Source: a bacterium
Lineage (GTDB): Archaea; Thermoproteota; Nitrososphaeria; Nitrososphaerales; Nitrososphaeraceae
DNA length: 5,934 nt
Assembly (NCBI GenBank): GCA_014381105.1
Contig: JACMIO010000128.1
Location: forward strand, 1-5,934
Reading direction: 5' to 3'
The notes under the pieces are model-generated. The model made no database searches, was not told the DNA's origin, and saw only the letters and a program-made list of their open reading frames with translations. Below are positions 1 through 5,510 of this stretch, one piece after another (position 1 is the stretch's first letter; each line of letters begins with the position of its first letter). Both the position numbers and the translations under genes were made by a program.

Positions 1-1
1 A

Positions 2-208
2 AAAATAAAGTCTAATGATGATTTATATAAATCGAGATTTTCGTCAAGCTTGGGATCAGGGTTGGAACCAGAAAAATATCCAAATCATTTTTCAGAAGTA
101 AAGGATAGGATTGTAAATGACAAGAGCGAAAACAAGTCAGATAAAATACCTAAAACACCTAAAACTGCCAAGGCCAAGGCTTCCAAAAAGAAAGGAGAAT
201 CGAAATGA
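2..208 (+). CDS. rpl18: Large subunit ribosomal protein uL18 (L18), C-terminal part
   Basis: This is a partial gene: the frame is open from the left edge and stops at a TGA at 206-208, giving the last 68 residues. The segment reading RFSSSLGSG, then LEPEKYPNHFSEVKDRI, matches the end of archaeal uL18, where a similar 'RFS..L..GL.PE..P.HF.EVK' stretch is usual. uL18 binds 5S rRNA in the central protuberance of the large subunit. The last 26 or so residues form a Lys/Ala/Pro-rich tail (KTPKTAKAKASKKK) of low complexity, which is probably a disordered RNA-binding extension specific to the lineage. The stop overlaps the ATG of rps5 in an ATGA junction, so the two genes are very likely translationally coupled. 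The identification rests on this short conserved patch and on the gene order; the 5S-binding N-terminal domain lies outside the window. Confidence 0.9.
   Translation, partial: KIKSNDDLYKSRFSSSLGSGLEPEKYPNHFSEVKDRIVNDKSENKSDKIPKTPKTAKAKASKKKGESK
192..197 (+). promoter_or_regulatory. Shine-Dalgarno site of rps5
   Basis: AAGGAG lies 7 bases before the ATG at 205, inside the last codons of rpl18. It is a good match to the archaeal anti-SD sequence and supports the ATG at 205 as the start of uS5. Confidence 0.75.
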
Positions 209-822
209 GCTTTCCCCGGAGAGATGAGCAGGCAACAGTATGGAAACCCCGTACTGCATTGGGACAGATGGTCGCAGAAAATAAGATTAGTTCGATGGAG
301 CAGATCTATGAAAATGGAATGCGTATTCAGGAATCTGAAATAGTAAAGCACTTGCTTCCTGACATTAAGAGCCTAGTTGTGCATGTTGGAATCGTACAAA
401 AGCAAACTGACGCTGGAGAAATGACACGATTTAGTGCGCTAGTTGCTGTTGGTAACGAAGCAGGGTGGTTTGGGATTGGCATGGGCAAGGCACATCAAAT
501 GAGAATAGCAATTGATAAAGCTACGATTAATTCATATCTTCACATAATACCAGTAAAATTGGGTTGTGGTAGCTGGGAATGTCGATGCACTCAACCGCAT
601 TCTATACCCTTCAATGTTCGAGGAAGAGGTGGAAGCGTGAAAGTAGAGATTCTACCAGGTCCCAGAGGATTAGGACTTGTGGCAGGTGAAAATATAAAAA
701 ATCTATTGAAGCTAGCCGGGATAAAGGACGCATGGACAAAGTCATTCGGATCCACCAATACTATGACTTCTACTGCAATGGCAATATTCAATGCACTTAA
801 CTCTACTTACATCACAGGTTAA
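205..822 (+). CDS. rps5: Small subunit ribosomal protein uS5 (S5), archaeal type
   Basis: This gene encodes a complete 205-residue protein, the usual length for archaeal uS5. uS5 sits on the solvent side of the 30S subunit near the mRNA entrance and contributes to decoding accuracy. The N-terminal dsRBD-like S5 domain spans roughly residues 50-115 and contains the typical SALVAVGNEAGWFGIGMGKA stretch (77-96). The C-terminal S5 domain follows at about 130-200, with PHSIPFNVRGRGGSV (131-145) and LPGPRGLGLV (150-159). Between them lies GCGSWECRC (120-128), which is characteristic of archaeal and eukaryotic uS5 (RPS2), so the protein is not bacterial. The start is fixed by the SD site and by the ATGA overlap with rpl18. 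The gene is followed after 5 bases by rpl30. Confidence 0.97.
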   Translation: MSFPRRDEQATVWKPRTALGQMVAENKISSMEQIYENGMRIQESEIVKHLLPDIKSLVVHVGIVQKQTDAGEMTRFSALVAVGNEAGWFGIGMGKAHQMRIAIDKATINSYLHIIPVKLGCGSWECRCTQPHSIPFNVRGRGGSVKVEILPGPRGLGLVAGENIKNLLKLAGIKDAWTKSFGSTNTMTSTAMAIFNALNSTYITG

Positions 823-827
823 AAAAA

Positions 828-1292
828 ATGGTATTATTAGTAGTTAGAATGAGGGGAACAGTTAATGTGCCATACTGGGCATTGACTACACTTAAGAGTC
901 TCAATTTGAACAAGAGATTTTCTGCAACTCTTGTTCCAGAGACTTCAAATTACCTTGGCATGTTAAGAAAAATTAACCAATGGGTGGCATGGTCTAAGGC
1001 CGACTCAGACACAATAAAAATATTAATTGAAAAAAGAGGTAAAAAGAAAGCTTCTGAGTTAGAATCAGGGAAAGAAAAGAAGACTAAATCTGAGTATAAG
1101 GGAGTTGATGAATTGGTAACCGTCATTGCTAGTGATAAAATAAAGTTCTCAGAACAAAATAATGTTAAACCTTGGTTTACATTGAATCCACCAAAAGGAG
1201 GTTTTAAAAAGAGTACTAAAAAACAGTTCTCAGATGGCGGTATCCTTGGAAATAACAAAGAATTAGTTGAAATTGTAAAAAGAATGATTTGA
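828..1292 (+). CDS. rpl30: Large subunit ribosomal protein uL30 (L30), archaeal long form
   Basis: This gene encodes a complete 154-residue protein. The first 55 or so residues form the ferredoxin-like uL30 core: it opens with VVRMRGTVNVPYWALTTLKS (5-24) and continues to the LGMLRKINQWVAW helix region (43-55). The remainder is the archaeal/eukaryotic (RPL7-like) extension ending in FTLNPPKGGFKKSTKKQFSD (117-136) and GGILGNN. Bacterial L30 is only about 60 residues, so the length itself marks the protein as archaeal. A Lys/Glu-rich segment at about 69-90 looks like a flexible linker. uL30 binds 23S rRNA and lies near 5S rRNA. The gene starts 5 bases after the rps5 stop in a run of A; there is no clear SD, so translation probably depends on coupling to rps5. 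Confidence 0.95.
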   Translation: MVLLVVRMRGTVNVPYWALTTLKSLNLNKRFSATLVPETSNYLGMLRKINQWVAWSKADSDTIKILIEKRGKKKASELESGKEKKTKSEYKGVDELVTVIASDKIKFSEQNNVKPWFTLNPPKGGFKKSTKKQFSDGGILGNNKELVEIVKRMI

Positions 1293-1364
1293 CATTGCAG
1301 AGGATGACATGAGTTTTACATTTATATTTACACCCTTATTTTGATTGTATAAGGTATATCGTAC
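1293..1364 (+). other. Intergenic gap before rpl15
   Basis: This 72-base gap contains no coding frame that I can support. It stands out because the junctions before and after it (rps5-rpl30 and rpl15-secY) are tight or overlapping. It is AT-rich and contains the TATA-like element listed separately, as well as AAGG at 1351-1354, ten bases before the rpl15 ATG, which may act as a weak SD. Confidence 0.6.
1321..1330 (+). promoter_or_regulatory. Possible TATA box of an internal promoter for rpl15-secY
   Basis: TTTATATTTA resembles the archaeal TATA consensus. Initiation 24-28 bases downstream would fall near 1350 and leave a leader of about 15 bases before the ATG at 1365, which is usual for archaeal mRNAs. 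No convincing BRE is seen directly upstream. In AT-rich sequence such matches arise by chance, so this is only a candidate. Confidence 0.35.
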
Positions 1365-1799
1365 ATGGCAACTAGATTGAGAAAAAGCCGCAGACATCGA
1401 GGTACAAGATATTGCGGATGGGGTCAAATAGGTCAGCACAGACAATCTGGAAGCCGGGGTGGAATAGGTGGAGCAGGAAAGCATAAGCATTTTTGGATTC
1501 GAACTGTTATCGAAGAGCCCGACCATTTCGGACATGACACGCTTAATTCATATAGTAGGTTTCTGGTCAAAAAATGGATAAACTTGAGAGATCTAAAGAC
1601 ACTCTCAATTAAATTCAGTGATAAAAAAGATCAAAAAACAGTTCTGGATCTTGGATCATTAGGAATTCAAAAACTCTTGGGCGGCGGAAATATTGGCGAA
1701 AGTTACGTTATAAAGGTAGCACAAGCATCTGCTAGTGCTAAAAAGAAAGTAGAGTCAGCAGGAGGTAGTATAATTTCAAATGAGCACAGTGCAGAATGA
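1365..1799 (+). CDS. rpl15: Large subunit ribosomal protein uL15 (L15)
   Basis: This gene encodes a complete 144-residue protein, a normal length for archaeal uL15 (eukaryotic L27a/L28 type). The basic N-terminus MATRLRKSRRHRGTR leads into the Gly/Arg-rich signature GWGQIGQHRQSGSRGGIGG (18-36), which threads into 23S rRNA. The C-terminal domain ends with the typical YVIKVAQASASAKKKVESAG (114-133). The ATG at 1365 is the only reasonable start, because an in-frame TAA lies at 1350-1352. The last residues (ISNEHSAE) are encoded in the 20 bases shared with the start of secY. uL15 acts late in large-subunit assembly and is almost always found directly before secY, as here. Confidence 0.96.
   Translation: MATRLRKSRRHRGTRYCGWGQIGQHRQSGSRGGIGGAGKHKHFWIRTVIEEPDHFGHDTLNSYSRFLVKKWINLRDLKTLSIKFSDKKDQKTVLDLGSLGIQKLLGGGNIGESYVIKVAQASASAKKKVESAGGSIISNEHSAE
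1761..1766 (+). promoter_or_regulatory. Shine-Dalgarno site of secY within rpl15
   Basis: GGAGGT is a full-strength SD motif located inside the rpl15 coding sequence, 13 bases before the secY ATG at 1780. The spacing is longer than usual, but there is no closer candidate. It supports independent or coupled initiation of secY while rpl15 is still being translated. Confidence 0.6.
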
Positions 1800-3210
1800 A
1801 AGTATTGTAAGAACAGTAATAAAGAAAGTCTCAGCTTACATACCTCAAGTTGAGAAACCCAAAAAGAAAATTGGATTAAGTGAGAAATTCATATGGTGCG
1901 GAATTGCTTTACTTGCTTATCTTGTAATGGGTCAAATTCCACTTTATGGCGTAACAGATGCACCACAATTTGATTTCTTGGCATTTGCCAGAGTAATCTT
2001 TGCTGCACAACAAGGAACGTTACTAGAATTAGGTATAGGGCCAATCGTTACTGCCGGTCTATTGATGCAGCTATTAAAGGGCTCGGAATTAATAAAACTA
2101 AATTTCAAGGATCCGGACGACAGATCGCTTTTTACTTCCGCAACGAAGATAGTTACTATTATTGTAATTATTGCAGAGGGTGCTCTGTATGGAGTTAGTG
2201 TTTATGGTGGTTTACTAGCTCATCCTAGTCTCATACCCGTTTTGATTGGTCAGCTTATCGGCGCCAGTATTGTTGTAATGTTCCTGGATGAATTAATTCA
2301 AAAAGGATGGGGATTGGGTTCAGGTATCAGTCTTTTCATTATGGCAGGAGTTGCCCAGGGGATTTTATGGAGCATATTCAGCCCGTTACCTGCCCAGGAC
2401 GGACCGGTAGGTATTGTACCGTTTATTATAGATTCTGCGACACAAGGTGACCTAGCCAATACTATATTTAGAAGTGGTCAATTACCCAGCATTTTTGGAC
2501 TCATTGTGACTGCGTTGGTGCTACTGGCTCTTGTTTATACCCAGGGTATTCACGTGGATATACCTATAGTATCTACGAAGTATCGAGGATTTACTGCAGT
2601 ATACCCTATAAAACTGCTATATACATCAAACATTCCGGTGATTTTAGCTTCGGCACTGCTAGCGAATGCTATCTTTATGGGACAGATGTTATGGGCAAAC
2701 TATAATCCTGACAATTCAAATCCGCTTTTTAACTGGATTGCCCAGTTTGATCCACAACAATCGCAATCTCCCACAGGAGGTATTTTATATTATATCACAG
2801 CACCTATGAGTTTTGAGAACTCACTTCAAGATCCGGTCAGAACTGTTGTCTATATCATATTTATGACTGCTATTATTACTGTGTTTGGACGTCTATGGGT
2901 TGAACTGGGAGGATTATCGGCAAAAGCAGCTGCAAAGAATTTGCTTGATGCTGATGTACAAGTTCCAGGTTTTAGAAGAACTCAAAGTTCGGTCCAGTCT
3001 CTACTTAACAAATACATACCCGCAGTAACTATAGCTGGTGGAATAATAATCGGGCTATTGGCTTCAGTGTCAAATGTGCTAAATGTGTTTGGTACGGGAA
3101 TTGGTATACTGCTTATGGTCGATATTTTGGTTAATTATTATAATCTACTTATCCGAGAACAGGTAGATATCCACATGCCTAAATTGGCGGCACTCCTTGG
3201 AAGAACCTAG
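1780..3210 (+). CDS. secY: Preprotein translocase subunit SecY
   Basis: This gene encodes a complete 476-residue multi-pass membrane protein with the expected ten hydrophobic segments. It is the channel subunit of the SecYEG/Sec61-type translocon, which exports proteins and inserts them into the cytoplasmic membrane. Recognisable family segments are the plug region near 61-75, GIGPIVTAGLLMQLL (85-99, TM2b), GWGLGSGISLFI (176-187, TM5), YRGFTAVYPIKLLYTSNIP (268-286, leading into lateral-gate TM7), the cytosolic loop VPGFRR (395-400, which contacts ribosome and targeting factors in the family), and FGTGIGILLMVDIL (437-450, TM10). The large soluble loop at about 303-338 is rich in N, Q, P and S. 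The ATG at 1780 is preceded by GGAGGT and overlaps rpl15 by 20 bases. The 3' end overlaps the next gene by 14 bases, so the three genes form a coupled unit. Confidence 0.97.
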   Translation: MSTVQNESIVRTVIKKVSAYIPQVEKPKKKIGLSEKFIWCGIALLAYLVMGQIPLYGVTDAPQFDFLAFARVIFAAQQGTLLELGIGPIVTAGLLMQLLKGSELIKLNFKDPDDRSLFTSATKIVTIIVIIAEGALYGVSVYGGLLAHPSLIPVLIGQLIGASIVVMFLDELIQKGWGLGSGISLFIMAGVAQGILWSIFSPLPAQDGPVGIVPFIIDSATQGDLANTIFRSGQLPSIFGLIVTALVLLALVYTQGIHVDIPIVSTKYRGFTAVYPIKLLYTSNIPVILASALLANAIFMGQMLWANYNPDNSNPLFNWIAQFDPQQSQSPTGGILYYITAPMSFENSLQDPVRTVVYIIFMTAIITVFGRLWVELGGLSAKAAAKNLLDADVQVPGFRRTQSSVQSLLNKYIPAVTIAGGIIIGLLASVSNVLNVFGTGIGILLMVDILVNYYNLLIREQVDIHMPKLAALLGRT

Positions 3211-3787
3211 AAAAAAAACTGTAATCATTGTTGGTGTTCCTGGAGTAGGGAAGAGTACTATCATTACGAATGCAACAGAAACGTTGAAAAATAAAGGAAC
3301 ATCTGTGAAAACAGTTGTTTTTGGATCAGTAATGTTTGAAGAAGCAAAGAAATTGGGAATAAATGACAGAGATGAGCTAAGAAAACTGAAAATAGATGTA
3401 CAGGAAAAGTTACAGAATAAGGCCGCTGAACATATCTCCAGTCTGGACGATTCAATAGTATTTGTTGACACTCATCTCTTCATAAAAACACAGTCAGGTT
3501 ATTATCCAGGGTTACCGATGAATCTTATTTTAAAAATGAACCCTCAGAAACTTATTTTAATAACTGCAAATCCCGATGAAATTCTCAACAGGAGAAAAAA
3601 GGATACTACTCGGACAAGAGATTTGATTTCAGATGACGAAATAAATAGGGATATACAAGTTTCTTTGTCCATGATTTCATCACTTTCCATTTTGACAGGA
3701 GCACCTTTTGAAATTATTTACAATCATGACGACATGATAGACTCTGCAACATCTCAATTAGTAGAATTATTAGTCAAATCTAGTTGA
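3197..3787 (+). CDS. adkA: Archaeal-type adenylate kinase (AdkA), TTG start
   Basis: This gene encodes a 196-residue P-loop kinase that converts ATP + AMP to 2 ADP. The Walker A motif GVPGVGKS is at residues 13-20. The stretch VDTHLFIKTQSGYYPGLP (90-107) is typical of the archaeal trimeric AdkA family, which is only distantly related to bacterial Adk. The NRRKKDTTRTRD segment (131-142) is the Arg-rich lid region, and LTGAPFEIIYN (166-176) is a conserved C-terminal feature. The start is inferred: no ATG lies between the in-frame stop at 3164-3166 and the P-loop. TTG at 3197 gives a normal N-terminus of 12 residues before the P-loop and is preceded by a weak GGCGG (3186-3190). It overlaps secY by 14 bases. 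The position directly after secY is the usual archaeal context for this gene. Confidence 0.93.
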   Translation: MEEPRKKTVIIVGVPGVGKSTIITNATETLKNKGTSVKTVVFGSVMFEEAKKLGINDRDELRKLKIDVQEKLQNKAAEHISSLDDSIVFVDTHLFIKTQSGYYPGLPMNLILKMNPQKLILITANPDEILNRRKKDTTRTRDLISDDEINRDIQVSLSMISSLSILTGAPFEIIYNHDDMIDSATSQLVELLVKSS

Positions 3788-3861
3788 TTGATAGACACAA
3801 AATATGGGCAACATAGATATGGACAATGTGCTGACAGTATTACAATTAAAGTGACATTTTA
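3788..3861 (+). other. Intergenic gap between adkA and cmk
   Basis: This 74-base spacer has no supported gene. It contains a 17-codon frame at 3804-3854 (ATG to TGA, peptide MGNIDMDNVLTVLQLK) with no SD and no recognisable similarity, which I do not call as a gene. In many archaea this location is occupied by a gene for a DUF106 (EMC3/TMCO1-like) membrane protein; none fits here. AT-rich patches (3799-3804 and 3844-3850) could carry a promoter for cmk, but none is convincing. Confidence 0.5.
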
Positions 3862-4446
3862 TTGAAATCGGGCAAGATTCAGAATATTAGCATAGTTGTT
3901 TCAGGCAGCGCCGCTGTGGGAAAGACTACACTTGCACACGCTCTTTCAGAGGAATTCGGATTTAAACTGTATAACGGAGGGGATATCCTGAAGGAAATTG
4001 CACGCCAACAAGGGTACATGATATCTGGAAACGATTGGTGGGATTCTAGTGAAGCCATCGGTTTTATGAAAGAAAGAAAGAAGAAACCAATATTTGACAG
4101 ACAAGTAGATGAAAAATTAATCAAGATTGCTAAAAAAGGTAACGTTATCATTACCAGTCATACACTTCCATGGTTAACTTCTGCTCCAATTACTTTTTGG
4201 CTAAGTGCTTCTCAAAGAGGAAGATCTGAAAGAATGGCAAAGCGGGATAAAATTTCACTTAAAGAGGCTTTACAAATAGTAAAGATGAGGGACAGGGAAA
4301 ACAAAAAAATCTATAAGAAAATTTACGGCCCAGAATTCGGAGAAAGCCTTGAAGTTTTTGATTTCATGATTAACACCGAACTCTTCACACTTGATTCACT
4401 TGTTCTTTTGTGTAAGGAAATTATGAAGAAGATGAAGATTCAGTAG
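3862..4446 (+). CDS. cmk: Archaeal-type cytidylate kinase, TTG start
   Basis: This gene encodes a 194-residue P-loop NMP kinase, predicted to phosphorylate CMP/dCMP with ATP in pyrimidine salvage. The Walker A motif GSAAVGKT is at 15-22. YNGGDILKEIA (37-47) corresponds to the family's 'TGDIFRELA' nucleotide-binding helix. The lid-like segment SASQRGRSERMAKRDKIS (115-132) and MRDRENKKIYKKIYG (142-156) match the usual archaeal Cmk 'R..RIAKRE.IS' and 'RE..E..RY..IYG' patterns. Where most archaeal enzymes have 'GRLAGW', this protein reads SHTLPW (99-104). The start is inferred: TTG at 3862 is the only usual start codon between the in-frame TAA at 3847-3849 and the P-loop, and no clear SD precedes it. 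The stop lies one base before the Cbf5 gene, an arrangement consistent with co-transcription. Assignment to Cmk rather than another small NMP kinase rests on motif pattern and context. Confidence 0.88.
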   Translation: MKSGKIQNISIVVSGSAAVGKTTLAHALSEEFGFKLYNGGDILKEIARQQGYMISGNDWWDSSEAIGFMKERKKKPIFDRQVDEKLIKIAKKGNVIITSHTLPWLTSAPITFWLSASQRGRSERMAKRDKISLKEALQIVKMRDRENKKIYKKIYGPEFGESLEVFDFMINTELFTLDSLVLLCKEIMKKMKIQ

Positions 4447-4447
4447 C

Positions 4448-5464
4448 ATGTTAAGACCAGATATGACCTTAAGACTTGATACCCTGGAAATTATTAATGA
4501 TGACGTTACTAGTCCAAAGTATGGATATTATCCTGATAAAAGACCTCTGAATGTACTTTTAGAGAATGGAATTATCTTGTTAGACAAGCCTTCTGGGCCT
4601 ACTAGCCATGAGATAGTTGCGTGGACAAAGAGAATTCTTGGGATCACTAAGGCCGGTCATAGTGGTACTCTTGATCCAGGTACTACTGGTCTTCTGCCTG
4701 TCGGACTAGGCGATGCAACCAAAGCACTTTCCATTCTATTGTTAGGACCAAAAGAATACTATGCAATTGCGAGAATTCACAAAGAAATGAACGCTGATAT
4801 AATTGATAGGTTGATGGGAGAATTTACAGGAGAGATTTACCAAAGGCCTCCACAGAGATCATCAGTCAGAAGAGCTACTCGTGTTAGAAGAATATATGAA
4901 TTAGAAAGGCTAGCAAGTGAAAACAATATTCATTTAATACGCGTATTGTGTGAAGCTGGGACTTACATTAGAAAGCTTGTTTACGATGTGGGCGAAATCC
5001 TGGGTGTTGGTGCAACAATGTTTGAATTGAGGAGAACTAGAGTGAGTATGTTTTCAGAATCATCTGGTGATTTCGTTAGACTGCACGATTTGGTGGACGC
5101 AGTAGAGATATACAAAGAGAGTCAGAAAGAGGAAAAAATTCGCTCTATAATTAAACCAATTGAACTGGCACTTGAGGGTGTCTTATCTGTCGCAGTAAAA
5201 GATTCCGCAGTTGATGCGCTTTGTCATGGTGCACAAGTAGCAATCCCTGGAATTGTTGCTGTAGACAAAAACTTACGAAAAGGCAACCTTGTTGCAATTT
5301 ATACATTAAAGGGAGAAATTGTTGCTTTGGCTGAAGCTAACATGGATTTAGAAGAAATTAAAGAAAATGACAAAGGAATTGCATTCACCATTAAGAGATT
5401 GATAATGAAGCCAGATACCTATCCTCGTGGTTGGAAAAGTAATAAAAACTTGGAAAAAAAGTAA
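4448..5464 (+). CDS. cbf5: Cbf5/TruB-type tRNA/rRNA pseudouridine synthase (dyskerin homologue)
   Basis: This gene encodes a complete 338-residue protein, the usual length for archaeal Cbf5, often annotated truB. It is the catalytic subunit of H/ACA ribonucleoproteins (with Nop10, Gar1 and L7Ae), which turn uridine into pseudouridine in rRNA; it can also act on tRNA U55. The N-terminus carries the Cbf5-specific extension before GIILLDKPSGPTSHE (41-55). The catalytic Asp is D76 in AGHSGTLDPGTTGLLPVGLG (69-88). Further conserved elements are the KEYYAIARIHKE strand with Tyr105 in the expected position, RPPQRSSVRR (133-142), and AGTYIRKLVYDVG (170-182), with Arg175 and Asp180. The C-terminal PUA domain spans about 241-325 (VSVAV-like LSVAV, HGAQVAIPGI, GNLVAIYTLKGEIVALAEA), and the protein ends with PDTYPRGWK, typical of the family. 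It begins one base after cmk and is the last + strand gene here. No guide RNA gene is seen in the window. Confidence 0.97.
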   Translation: MLRPDMTLRLDTLEIINDDVTSPKYGYYPDKRPLNVLLENGIILLDKPSGPTSHEIVAWTKRILGITKAGHSGTLDPGTTGLLPVGLGDATKALSILLLGPKEYYAIARIHKEMNADIIDRLMGEFTGEIYQRPPQRSSVRRATRVRRIYELERLASENNIHLIRVLCEAGTYIRKLVYDVGEILGVGATMFELRRTRVSMFSESSGDFVRLHDLVDAVEIYKESQKEEKIRSIIKPIELALEGVLSVAVKDSAVDALCHGAQVAIPGIVAVDKNLRKGNLVAIYTLKGEIVALAEANMDLEEIKENDKGIAFTIKRLIMKPDTYPRGWKSNKNLEKK

Positions 5465-5493
5465 AAAGTTTTTTTGTTTTGAATTGTTTTTTT
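5444..5493 (+). terminator. T-rich transcription terminator of the ribosomal/secY operon
   Basis: Just after the cbf5 stop the + strand has T7 (5469-5475), T4 (5477-5480) and T7 (5487-5493). Repeated U-runs are the usual archaeal terminator. A weak AT-rich inverted repeat (AAAAACT at 5444-5450 with AGTTTTT at 5467-5473) may add little. The T-runs face the + strand; I see no comparable signal for the convergent - strand gene. Confidence 0.65.
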
Positions 5494-5510
5494 ATTTAAT
5501 CCAGAAATGA

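Noticed and set aside
85..351. - strand frame of 88 codons opposite rpl18/rps5
   Set aside because: It overlaps two well-supported ribosomal protein genes and its product resembles no known protein; a shadow frame. The same holds for the - strand frames at 591-791, 950-1258, 1263-1535, 3145-3471, 3264-3455 and 3879-4151.
3804..3854. Small frame MGNIDMDNVLTVLQLK between adkA and cmk
   Set aside because: It has only 16 residues, no SD and no recognised similarity. Kept as a lead within a finding but not called as a gene.
5444..5475. Intrinsic (bacterial-style) hairpin terminator after cbf5
   Set aside because: The inverted repeat is almost entirely A-T with a 16-base loop and would be unstable; the T-runs alone explain the signal as an archaeal terminator.
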